Source: an uncultured Labedella sp. (lineage in GTDB: Bacteria > Actinomycetota > Actinomycetes > Actinomycetales > Microbacteriaceae). From it: a stretch of 6,694 nucleotides of DNA. The translations under genes were made by a program, and so were the position numbers. The stretch lies in NCBI GenBank assembly GCA_934636065.1, contig CAKTZW010000101.1, positions 1-6,694 on the forward strand. The letters run 5' to 3'. The notes beneath the pieces are model-generated. The model was not told where the DNA came from and did no database searches. It saw only the letters and a program-made list of their open reading frames with translations. Positions 1-5,866 of this stretch are shown one piece after another. Position 1 is the stretch's first letter. The number at the start of each line of letters is the position of its first letter.

Positions 1-1
1 G

Positions 2-475
2 AGGATGGTCGAGGTCAGCGGCCCGCTCACGGCCGGCTCATCGGTCACCCTCGAGCTCCCCCTAGATCCCCGGCTGACCCTGCCCGACCCACGTATCGAC
101 TCGCTCCGCTCCTCCGTCGCCGTCGAGGCGGGTCCGCTGGTCCTCTGCGCCGAATCGATCGATCTGCCCGCCGGGACCCCATTGCGATCCGTCGCCGTGG
201 CTTCCGGCGCCGTGCCCTCGGCAGCGGCAGACGGGGCGGAAATCGCCGGCATACACCTCCACGAGGCCGAGGACCCGTGGCCTTATGGCCCGTCCGAGCC
301 CATCGTCGTCGACGGCGGCCTCAGCGTTCCTCTCATTCCGTACCATCGCTGGGCCGAGCGCGGCCCGTCAGAAATGCGGGTCTGGCTCCCGGTACTCACG
401 GAGGAGAACAACCTCCCGGACCCACACATGGTGCATCCGGAGTCGGCTCAACCCAGCATCATTCGGCACCAATAA
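2..475 (+). CDS. GH127-family (DUF1680) beta-L-arabinofuranosidase, C-terminal part
   Basis: The frame is open from the left edge and ends at TAA 473-475, leaving 157 residues of the C-terminal end; the start lies outside the window. GH127 enzymes are retaining beta-L-arabinofuranosidases with an (alpha/alpha)6 catalytic barrel followed by beta-sandwich domains, and release L-arabinose from arabino-oligosaccharides. The visible part is the C-terminal beta-sandwich. The recognisable family features are a GPLVLCAES segment (residues 44-52 of the fragment, compare the usual 'RGPLVYCLE') and a strand pair ending PLIPYHRWAERGPSEMRVWLP-like (about 110-130, compare 'PYYAWANRGPGEMRVW'). The catalytic Glu and the Zn-binding Cys cluster would be upstream and cannot be checked. 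An internal ATG at 5 is not the true start because the frame and homology continue upstream. Substrate is inferred from the family; related families such as GH146 share this architecture and cannot be excluded from the tail alone. Confidence 0.82.
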   Translation, partial: RMVEVSGPLTAGSSVTLELPLDPRLTLPDPRIDSLRSSVAVEAGPLVLCAESIDLPAGTPLRSVAVASGAVPSAAADGAEIAGIHLHEAEDPWPYGPSEPIVVDGGLSVPLIPYHRWAERGPSEMRVWLPVLTEENNLPDPHMVHPESAQPSIIRHQ

Positions 476-746
476 CCCGATCCACAGACGGGCGAGGAGG
501 CCCCAACCCCTGAACAGAATCACCCGCGTCGGCGTGGTTCTCACGGCGAAAGCTATCGTTGTCGCGCTCAGCGAAGTGGTGGGCGATCGGGTCCGAGGTG
601 ACGACCCCGCCGTCGTGGCGCTGATCCGGGCGCGGCAGGCTCGATCATCGGGTCGGGCGTCGTCGTCCGGGACGCGCGACCGCGTCCTGCTGCGTCGACC
701 CGCGCCGGGCTCGAGCGGTGTCGGTGGTCTCTCCTAGTCTCGAGAG
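476..746. other. Intergenic stretch with a degenerate coding-like frame
   Basis: No intact gene is recognised between the GH127 stop and the Nei remnant. On the + strand a reading frame runs from a CTG at 510 to TAG 735-737 with GAGGAG at 494-499 upstream. Its first 45 or so residues (beginning NRITRVGVVLTAKAIVVALS) look protein-like, with a hydrophobic segment and then an acidic/basic helix-like segment. After about position 650 it becomes Arg/Ser/Pro-rich and loses protein character. It has no ATG, GTG or TTG at the expected place. It may be the start of a decayed gene. No clear terminator for the GH127 gene was found here. Confidence 0.3.
735..740 (+). promoter_or_regulatory. -10-like element for a leaderless transcript of the nei remnant
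   Basis: TAGTCT fits the TANNNT pattern of actinobacterial -10 elements and ends 6 nt before the ATG at 747. No Shine-Dalgarno sequence precedes that ATG, which is the arrangement expected of leaderless transcripts in Actinobacteria. No convincing -35 was seen. Inference from sequence only. Confidence 0.35.
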
Positions 747-917
747 ATGCCGGAGGGGGACAGCGTCTACCGCCTCGCCGTCCGCCTCCGCGAGGCGCTC
801 GACGGGGGCATCGTCGCGAGTGGTGACCGCCTCGAAGACCAGGCCGACCGGTACCACGCGGCCACGCTCAAACGACCCCCGCCGCCCGATGATCGCCGTC
901 CTGCAGAGCTCCACTGA
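747..917 (+). pseudogene. Truncated 5' remnant of a Nei/Fpg-family DNA glycosylase gene
   Basis: ATG at 747 opens a 56-codon frame closed by TGA 915-917. The first 27 or so residues begin MPEGDSVYRLAVRLREAL and carry the hallmark N-terminus of endonuclease VIII-type glycosylases: after Met removal, Pro2 is the Schiff-base nucleophile and Glu3 the catalytic acid, followed by the alpha-A helix (family: MPEGDTVYR.ARRL..AL.G). After the segment GGIVASGD the sequence no longer resembles the family: the expected basic strand, the H2TH domain and the zinc finger are all absent, and the stop comes far short of the usual 260-300 residues. The recognisable part keeps strong G/C third positions, so the break seems fairly recent or the N-terminus was retained by chance at a recombination junction. 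It is probably non-functional. A tiny functional peptide is possible but has no support. Confidence 0.72.
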
Positions 918-1106
918 TGCCGAACTCGGCCGAGAATGTGCCGTCAGCTGGGGAGGCGAGGGCAACCGCCAGCACGGCCGCACCATCGAGCCGACAGCAT
1001 CGGCGCCGCCCTCGCCCGCTCCACCGCCACCCTCACGCGCAACGCTCGCTCCGACGGCGACTGAACCGGGGGCTTGTCATCGCGCCCAATCGGGCACGCC
1101 GGCAGG
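918..1106. other. Non-coding or decayed stretch after the nei remnant
   Basis: Long open frames cross this stretch on the + strand, but they are Pro/Ser/Arg-rich and look like GC-driven shadows. One short frame ending near TGA 1061-1063 reads DSIGAALARSTATLTRNARS, which could be a helix from a decayed gene but matches nothing I recognise. It does not continue the Nei family. A weak GCCC/GGGC stem (1084-1095) lies about 12 nt beyond the end of the leftward lacI-type gene, without a T-run. Confidence 0.3.
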
Positions 1107-2138
1107 TCAGTTGGATGGAGTGGTGGAACCCCGGGTGACTACCCGTGCGTGGAGCGACTCGGTCCCGTGGCGGACGTCGCCGTCCATTGCTTCGAACAGG
1201 CGCTGGGCCCCAAGGCGGCCAAGTTCCTCGAGGCGCAGGTCAATGCTCGTCAGCTGAGGCCTCGAGTTCGTGGCGAGAATGGGCCAGTTGTCGAAGCCGA
1301 TTACGGCGATGTCATCGGGGATTCCGCGACCGAGCTCGTGCAGTGCGTCCATCACGCCGCGGGCGATCTGGTCACTGCCTGCGACAATCGCGTCGACCTC
1401 TGCCGCTCGGTCTAGGAGGAGACGGGCGGCGCCGCGTCCCCATGCTTCGTTCCAAGACCCGAAGAGGCTGCGGTCCCCGACGAGGGGCAGTCCTTGATCC
1501 CGCAGTGCTGCCTCAACCCCGGCGGCGCGGTCCCGGGCGGCCGCGTAGGAAGCATCCCCGGTGATATGGGCGATGCGCCTGCGACCGGTCGTGATGAGGT
1601 GTTCGACCGCCTGCTTACCCGCATCGACGTTATCGGTGACGATCGAGAGGTCCTCGGGGTCATCGGAGGGGCTGTAGACGTAGACGACGGGCACGGGAAG
1701 CTCGCGGCCGAGGGAACTGCGAGGGTCGGTGCTTGACCCGACGACGATGAGTCCGTCGACTCGGCGCGATAACAGTGCCTGCACATGGTGTTGCTCTCGA
1801 ATGGCGTCACCGCGGGCGTCGCAGAGGAAAACCGAGACCTTGCCGGCGCCGAACGCGTCCTCGGCGCCCATCAGGATCGGGATCGAAAAGCGGCCTTCAA
1901 GATCGGAGGTCAGCAGGCCGACCGTGCCGGTCCGGCCAGCGAGCAGCCCCTTCGCGAGAGCGTTCGGGAAAAAGGCGAGGCGTTCGGCCGCCTTCACGAC
2001 GCGGTCTCGAGTCTCGGCGCGAACCTGGTCGCGTCCGTTGAGCGCCTTCGACGCGGTGGCGATGGAGACGCCCGCGGCTTGAGCGACGTCGCTGAGAGTC
2101 GCCGATCGGACTCTCGGCTGCGTCTCGTCCGTACTCAC
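1107..2138 (-). CDS. LacI-family transcriptional regulator (probable sugar-responsive repressor)
   Basis: The protein has 343 residues, typical for LacI/GalR repressors. The N-terminal helix-turn-helix covers about residues 14-35 (TLSDVAQAAGVS-IATASKALNG); the family motif is usually T-V-S-R but here reads T-A-S-K. The hinge helix spans about 58-69 (PNALAKGLLAGR) and carries the leucine that LacI proteins insert into the operator centre. The rest is a two-lobed periplasmic-binding-like sugar sensor with VTDN (168-171), AGSDQIARGVMDAL (253-266) and the ligand-contacting GFDN (281-284). I chose the GTG at 2136-2138 because GAGGGG lies 5 nt upstream. The alternative ATG at 2166-2168 would add ten non-conserved residues, and its own GAGGGG is only 1 nt away. 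The gene is divergent from the transport/hydrolase operon and probably controls it through the palindrome at 2225-2238. The effector is unknown. Confidence 0.93.
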   Translation of the reverse strand: MSTDETQPRVRSATLSDVAQAAGVSIATASKALNGRDQVRAETRDRVVKAAERLAFFPNALAKGLLAGRTGTVGLLTSDLEGRFSIPILMGAEDAFGAGKVSVFLCDARGDAIREQHHVQALLSRRVDGLIVVGSSTDPRSSLGRELPVPVVYVYSPSDDPEDLSIVTDNVDAGKQAVEHLITTGRRRIAHITGDASYAAARDRAAGVEAALRDQGLPLVGDRSLFGSWNEAWGRGAARLLLDRAAEVDAIVAGSDQIARGVMDALHELGRGIPDDIAVIGFDNWPILATNSRPQLTSIDLRLEELGRLGAQRLFEAMDGDVRHGTESLHARVVTRGSTTPSN

Positions 2139-2143
2139 GCTTT

Positions 2144-2149
2144 CCCCTC
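2144..2149 (-). promoter_or_regulatory. Ribosome binding site deciding the GTG start of the LacI gene
   Basis: On the minus strand this reads GAGGGG, separated by AAAGC (5 nt) from the GTG start at 2138. This spacing is far better than that before the upstream ATG. Confidence 0.65.
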
Positions 2150-2192
2150 GGGTAGTGGCAACGATCATGCCCCTCGACTCGCCACCCCTGTG

Positions 2193-2222
2193 TTGACGGC
2201 AGCTGCTTCGCTACCCTACAGT
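2193..2222 (+). promoter_or_regulatory. Sigma70-like promoter of the rightward operon
   Basis: TTGACG (2193-2198, five of six matches to TTGACA) is followed after 18 nt by TACAGT (2217-2222, four of six matches to TATAAT, including the key TA at the start and the final T). Transcription would begin near 2229, giving a leader of about 50 nt before the ATG at 2278. The start would fall inside the palindrome at 2225-2238, a classical geometry for repression. The TSS is predicted, not seen. Confidence 0.6.
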
Positions 2223-2224
2223 TA

Positions 2225-2238
2225 CGAAAAGCTTTTCG
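2225..2238 (+). promoter_or_regulatory. Probable LacI-family operator, 14-bp perfect palindrome
   Basis: CGAAAAGCTTTTCG is perfectly self-complementary over 14 bp and stands out as an AT-rich patch in GC-rich DNA. Its size and CGAAA...TTTCG arms resemble operators of actinobacterial LacI-family regulators. It lies 86 bp from the start of the divergent LacI gene and overlaps the predicted transcription start of the rightward operon, so bound repressor should block initiation. The centre is G|C rather than the commoner C|G. It is the only full copy I see in the window; a half-site inside the regulator gene near 1885 lacks a second arm. Confidence 0.72.
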
Positions 2239-2277
2239 GTATGTTTCGGAACTGCGAGCGAAGGAGCTCCCGCCCTC

Positions 2278-4452
2278 ATGGCAATGACTGTGCAGAATGT
2301 TGACGAGGACGGTCGAGTCCTGCTGAAATCCAGTGACAGCGAGCTTTCGGTGCGCGTTTCGCCGCCGCGGCTGGTGCTCCTCTCCGGAGCGTGCGCGGAC
2401 CTCTGCCCCGTCGGCGATGACTCCTCAGCATCCGCCCGGGCGGTGCACTGGAAGGTTGACCTCGGACCGGTGCACGCCTTCGGGACTGACACCTGGTCAG
2501 CCGACGGTGCTCTGCAGCGCGAGTTCGTCGTCCGCGGGCCGGCCGGAGAGGGTGCCAGGCTGGAGACGACCGTGGAGTTGCCGGCCGAAGAGGAAGGCCG
2601 CTTTTTCGTTCCCGGCATGATTTACTCGCCCGAGCAGTGGGGCGCGGGTGTTGAGCGGTCGTTCGCCGACTCGCGCGTCGCCTACCCGGTTGCCGCGCGC
2701 TGGACGCCCGGCGCCCGCCAGGTGGTCTCGCTCATGCGTCTGACCCCGGCGACGCAGGATAGGGGCGCTGAGCGCGAGAAGGGCCAAACGGACTTCCTGC
2801 ACCCCACCGATATCGGCTCGATCGGGTTCGTCTCCGACGCGGACCGAATCGTCGCAGCCTTGCCCTACAGAGAGGGCTCCGCCAGCGCCATGCTGGACGC
2901 CGCGGGCTCCCCGGCCGCCGCCTTCGCGCCGATCACCCCGGAGGGTGTCGCACTGAGGGTGGTGTACCGGATCGCGGTCCATCCCGCCGACTCGTACGTC
3001 GACGCGGTCAGCGCCGTCTTCTCGGAGGTGCTCGAATCCGCCGACCCCCAGCCCACCGCCCTGCCCGTTCCGTTCGAGGAGTCGATCGACCTCCGGCTCG
3101 ACTCCGCGTCCCGCACCTGGGTGCAGGACCCCTCCGGTTTCGCGGCATTCGTGCTCAACTTCGATCCGGAGCGGGGCTACCCGTCGACCGCCAAAGCTTT
3201 CGGAGCCTCCTTCGCGGATCACGCCATGGGCAACGCTCGAGACGTTCTCGAGTACGGGTTCACCGGACGTCAGCTCAACCTCGCCGTGCTGCTCGCCCGC
3301 CGGAGTGAGGAGTGGACAGAGCGGTCCCGCGCCGTTGTCGACTCCTTCGTCGAGCGGATGACCACGTCGTCCGGGTGGGTACACACCCTCTGGAATCTCA
3401 AGGAGGGGCGCCCGCTCTTCGCCGTGGGCGACCCGAGCGGCCCGGTCATGCACTATCTCGGCAGATCCGAGCTGCAGGGCACCTACACGCGGATGATGGC
3501 GGAGGCGGGCAACGACCTCCTCCTGAACATCCAGCTGCACCGCGATCGCGGCGCGGACGTCTCCACGTGGCGGACCGCTGCGCTCCGTCTCGGCCAGTTC
3601 TATGTGCGTACTCAGGAGCCGGATGGCTCCTGGTTCCGCGCCTATACGCCCGACGGCGAACCTATCGCCGGAACCGACTGGTTCGGCGATCGCGTCCTCT
3701 CAGGCAAGAGTGCGACCGGGACGGTCGTACCGTTCCTCGTCGCACTCGCCGCCGAGGCGGGCGATGAGGGAGCCGCCTTCCTCGATGCCGCGCGGGCGGC
3801 CACCCACTTCATTCTCGAGCACCACGTCGCGCCAGCGGAGTACCGCGGCGGCACCCTCGACAACCCCAATCTCGTCGACAAGGAAGCCGCGTTCATCGCA
3901 ATGCGCGCACTCCTCACGGTCGCCGACGCTTTCCAGACAACCGATCCGCGCGGGGCCGCGTCCCTCCTCGAGGGAGCCCGCCAAGCCGCAGAAATCGCCA
4001 TCACCTGGCATTCCGTCCAGGAGGTCCCCAACGCGCCCGGCACCGCGCTGGGCCGTGCCGGCGCCCGCTCGGTCGGGTGGGGTGGCATCAACAGTGTGTG
4101 GGGTGTCGGCGTCACCGACATCTACTCCCTGTTCTTCCTGGCAGACCTACACCGACTGGGGATGCGGCTCGGTATCGAGCGGTTCACTCGGGTGGCTGAA
4201 CTCGTCGCAGCCTCATCCCTGCAACTGCTCGCCGTTCCCGGCTCGCTGCACGGGTTCGCCGACTCTGGCATGCAGCCGGAAGGCATCTCCTTCTGCCCAC
4301 AGGGCGTCGACGAAGGCCTCATCGCCAAGGGTGACACCTGGGGCGGCCTGGGCTGGCCCTACACCGCGGGCACCTTCGGCCTCGGCGAGTACCTCGCCGC
4401 CGTCGCGGCCACCGACTTCGGTATCCCCGCACTCACCTCCACCGCCCAATGA
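2278..4452 (+). CDS. Putative cytoplasmic glycoside hydrolase-like protein, family unassigned
   Basis: The 724-residue protein starts at ATG 2278, preceded by AAGGAG (2261-2266) at a longish 11-nt gap; a second ATG two codons on is possible. There is no signal peptide or membrane segment, so it is probably cytoplasmic. Residues 1 to about 260 are beta-strand rich (for example REFVVRGP, RLETTVEL, VALRVVYRIAVHP) and look like an N-terminal beta-sandwich. Residues about 285-724 are helical with repeated Gly/aromatic turns, as in six-hairpin (alpha/alpha)6 enzymes: GWVHTLWNLKEGRP (366-379), DGSWFRAYTPDGEP (449-462), TDWFGDRVLSGKSATG (466-481), GGTLDNPNLVDKEAAF (524-539), WGGINSVWGVGVTD (601-614) and KGDTWGGLGWPYTAG (684-698). 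Conserved-looking acids D528, D534, E536 and D686 are candidate catalytic or binding residues; this is inference. As the first gene of a LacI-controlled sugar-uptake operon, it probably cleaves or modifies the imported oligosaccharide. I do not recognise a named GH, lyase or epimerase family. Confidence 0.7.
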   Translation: MAMTVQNVDEDGRVLLKSSDSELSVRVSPPRLVLLSGACADLCPVGDDSSASARAVHWKVDLGPVHAFGTDTWSADGALQREFVVRGPAGEGARLETTVELPAEEEGRFFVPGMIYSPEQWGAGVERSFADSRVAYPVAARWTPGARQVVSLMRLTPATQDRGAEREKGQTDFLHPTDIGSIGFVSDADRIVAALPYREGSASAMLDAAGSPAAAFAPITPEGVALRVVYRIAVHPADSYVDAVSAVFSEVLESADPQPTALPVPFEESIDLRLDSASRTWVQDPSGFAAFVLNFDPERGYPSTAKAFGASFADHAMGNARDVLEYGFTGRQLNLAVLLARRSEEWTERSRAVVDSFVERMTTSSGWVHTLWNLKEGRPLFAVGDPSGPVMHYLGRSELQGTYTRMMAEAGNDLLLNIQLHRDRGADVSTWRTAALRLGQFYVRTQEPDGSWFRAYTPDGEPIAGTDWFGDRVLSGKSATGTVVPFLVALAAEAGDEGAAFLDAARAATHFILEHHVAPAEYRGGTLDNPNLVDKEAAFIAMRALLTVADAFQTTDPRGAASLLEGARQAAEIAITWHSVQEVPNAPGTALGRAGARSVGWGGINSVWGVGVTDIYSLFFLADLHRLGMRLGIERFTRVAELVAASSLQLLAVPGSLHGFADSGMQPEGISFCPQGVDEGLIAKGDTWGGLGWPYTAGTFGLGEYLAAVAATDFGIPALTSTAQ

Positions 4453-4457
4453 AGGGA
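4452..4457 (+). promoter_or_regulatory. Ribosome binding site deciding the binding-protein start
   Basis: AAGGGA begins inside the stop codon of the upstream gene and lies 3 nt (core AAGG 5 nt) before ATG 4461. This favours 4461 over the in-frame ATG 4449, which overlaps the upstream stop as ATGA and has no Shine-Dalgarno sequence in front of it. Confidence 0.55.
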
Positions 4458-4460
4458 ATC

Positions 4461-5747
4461 ATGAAGAAGAAGAAGATCATCGACGCTGCCGGCATCACCG
4501 TCGCAGTCGCGCTACTCGCGGGCTGCAGCAGCGCAGTCCCCTCCGGCTCCGGAACCGAGATCGAGGTGCTCTCGAACTTCACCTCGGATGTCTCCCGTGG
4601 CAAGGTTCTCGACCAGCTCATCGAGCAGTTCAACAATGAAAACGAGGGCGAATACACGGTCGTGTCCAAGGCGCAGCCCGACTGGCCGACGCTTCAGCAG
4701 CAGATCCGGTCCTCGATCAGCGCCGGCGACGCGCCGGACGTGTTCCTCTACAACTACAACCCGACGGACCTTTCCCGCGAAGAGTCCGGCCAACTCATGG
4801 ACTGGTCGACCCATCTCGACGACGACACCGAGTGGAAGTCGCGGTTCAAGCAGGACAACCTCGAAGCGCTCACGGTCGACGGCCAGGTCGTCGGTATCCC
4901 CGGCGACCAGTCCCCAGCGCTCTTCTTCTACAACAAGGAGCTGTTCGCGGCGGCCGGCATCGACTCGTTCCCGACCACGTGGGACGAGTACCTCGCCGAC
5001 GCGCAAGAACTGAAAGACTCCGGCGTCGCCGCGATCTCCATGATGACCGCGGACGACTCGTGGCACACCATGAATGCGTTCAGCTACCTCGCCACCGCCG
5101 AGGGAGGCTCTGACGTGTACGCACCGGGCTCCGACCTCGACAGCCCGGCCATCGTGAAGGCGGCTGAGTACACCAAGGAGCTCCTCGCCGTCTCGACGCA
5201 GGACGCCGTCGGCGGCAACTACGCCGCGAGCACGAGCAACTTCCTGAACGGACAGTCCGCGTCGATCATCGACGGGCCCTGGTTCATCAGCTCCATCCAG
5301 TCGACGCTCGGCGATGACGCCTGCAACATCGGTGTCGCCCCGGCGCCCACGTTCGACAACGGCAAGATCGACCCTGGATACACCGTGACCGACTCCCTGA
5401 ACGTCTGGGGTGCCGCGAAGCAGTCTGACGAGGCCAAGGAGGAGGCTGTCGTCGCCTGGATGAAGTTCCTCACCTCCAACGAGAGCGCCGCGAAGATGGC
5501 CGTCGAGGGTGAGTACCCGATGGCGGTCACGACCGAGCTGTCGGATGCCGACAGGGAGCAGGCGTCCTGCCAGATGTCGCAGGTGATCGACATATCCAAC
5601 GCCGCATCGACTGCCGTCGTCCAGATGGCACGCGGTATCACGACCGACGCTCAGGCCCAGCTGCCGAGCCTACTCGAGTCGCTCGCCCTCGGCTCGAGCA
5701 CTCCCGACCAGTTCGCGACCTCGCTGCAGGCCGCCAACTCCCAGTAG
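4461..5747 (+). CDS. ABC transporter sugar-binding lipoprotein (CUT1, extracellular solute-binding protein family 1)
   Basis: The product has 428 residues, the usual size for this family. The N-terminus MKKKKIIDAAG plus the hydrophobic stretch ITVAVALLAGC is a lipoprotein signal: the lipobox LAGC puts the lipidated Cys at residue 22, anchoring the protein to the outer face of the membrane. The mature part has the family landmarks IEVLSNF (34-40), DQLIEQFNNEN (51-61), SISAGDAPDVFLYN (85-98), GIPGDQSPALFFYNKELF (145-162) with AAGID after it, FLNGQSASIIDGPWF (261-275) and VVAWMKFLTSNESAAKMA (330-347). It captures an oligosaccharide and delivers it to the permeases encoded downstream. The spacing to the upstream gene is 8 nt, so the two are probably co-transcribed and translationally coupled. 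Tryptophans and tyrosines in the cleft fit a sugar ligand, but its identity cannot be read from the sequence. The start at 4461 was chosen on Shine-Dalgarno spacing; ATG 4449 would add four residues. Confidence 0.93.
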   Translation: MKKKKIIDAAGITVAVALLAGCSSAVPSGSGTEIEVLSNFTSDVSRGKVLDQLIEQFNNENEGEYTVVSKAQPDWPTLQQQIRSSISAGDAPDVFLYNYNPTDLSREESGQLMDWSTHLDDDTEWKSRFKQDNLEALTVDGQVVGIPGDQSPALFFYNKELFAAAGIDSFPTTWDEYLADAQELKDSGVAAISMMTADDSWHTMNAFSYLATAEGGSDVYAPGSDLDSPAIVKAAEYTKELLAVSTQDAVGGNYAASTSNFLNGQSASIIDGPWFISSIQSTLGDDACNIGVAPAPTFDNGKIDPGYTVTDSLNVWGAAKQSDEAKEEAVVAWMKFLTSNESAAKMAVEGEYPMAVTTELSDADREQASCQMSQVIDISNAASTAVVQMARGITTDAQAQLPSLLESLALGSSTPDQFATSLQAANSQ

Positions 5748-5756
5748 CGGCGACGG

Positions 5757-5783
5757 GGAGGGCCGGGTTTCGCCCGGCCTTCC
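5757..5783 (+). terminator. Strong stem-loop after the binding-protein gene (attenuating terminator or mRNA stabiliser)
   Basis: GGCCGGG (5761-5767) pairs with CCCGGCC (5773-5779) around the 5-nt loop TTTCG, and the stem extends outward with one G-T wobble and three further pairs (5757-5760 with 5780-5783), giving about 11 bp. It starts 9 nt past the stop codon. No long T-run follows (TTGC), so it may only attenuate transcription or protect the upstream mRNA. Such hairpins are common between binding-protein and permease genes, where more binding protein is needed. Confidence 0.6.
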
Positions 5784-5790
5784 TTGCAGC

Positions 5791-5810
5791 CGACGCCGAG
5801 TTCGGCGTCG
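5791..5810 (+). repeat. Second inverted repeat in the intercistronic gap
   Basis: CGACGCCGA (5791-5799) is the exact complement of TCGGCGTCG (5802-5810), separated by only GT, so in RNA it would form an 8-bp stem with a 4-nt loop. In DNA it is a near-perfect 20-bp palindrome. It lies 7 nt after the first stem-loop. It could be a second hairpin of the same attenuator or a protein-binding site. Confidence 0.55.
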
Positions 5811-5816
5811 ATGCTT

Positions 5817-5854
5817 CGACTTCAACCGACTTCAACCGACTTCAACCGACTTCA
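5817..5854 (+). repeat. 10-bp tandem repeat, three full copies plus 8 bp of a fourth
   Basis: The unit CGACTTCAAC occurs exactly at 5817-5826, 5827-5836 and 5837-5846, and CGACTTCA at 5847-5854. The array ends 2 nt before the Shine-Dalgarno region of the permease gene. The 10-bp unit is close to one helical turn. The copies are identical, which suggests recent slippage or selection. Confidence 0.9.
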
Positions 5855-5856
5855 CG

Positions 5857-5862
5857 AGGAGG
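5857..5862 (+). promoter_or_regulatory. Consensus ribosome binding site of the permease gene
   Basis: AGGAGG, within AGGAGGTG, is a full anti-Shine-Dalgarno match lying 4 nt before ATG 5867. It supports this start over the internal ATG at codon 5 (5879). Confidence 0.75.
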
Positions 5863-5866
5863 TGTC

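Noticed and set aside
1084..1095. GCCC-AATC-GGGC stem just beyond the end of the leftward LacI gene as a terminator
   Set aside because: The stem has only 4 good pairs and no T-run on the minus strand; too weak to call.
718..1257. Long + strand open frame of about 179 codons across the gap and into the LacI gene
   Set aside because: The product is Ser/Arg/Pro/Thr-rich with no family resemblance, and it overlaps the antisense of a well-supported gene; typical GC-rich shadow frame.
1875..1900. Sequence CGAAAAG inside the LacI gene near 1885, resembling one arm of the operator
   Set aside because: Only one arm is present; the other side reads CGGCCTT rather than CTTTTCG, so there is no palindrome.
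2225..2240. Palindrome as part of an intrinsic terminator or leader hairpin
   Set aside because: It lies at the predicted transcription start, so most of the stem would not be transcribed, and a 14-bp AT-rich palindrome without a loop fits an operator better.
2237..2250. CGGTATGTTTCGG next to the palindrome as a second operator
   Set aside because: Its two halves match poorly as an inverted repeat; the resemblance is limited to the outer CG and a few bases.
2497..3540. Minus-strand open frame of about 347 codons opposite the 724-residue protein
   Set aside because: Composition is Gly/Arg/Glu/Val-rich without motifs, and it is antisense to a coherent protein with good codon usage; a mirror frame.
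3602..4639. Plus-strand open frame of about 345 codons overlapping two genes in another frame
   Set aside because: Ser/Pro/Arg-rich low-complexity translation spanning the junction of two well-supported genes; a frame shadow.
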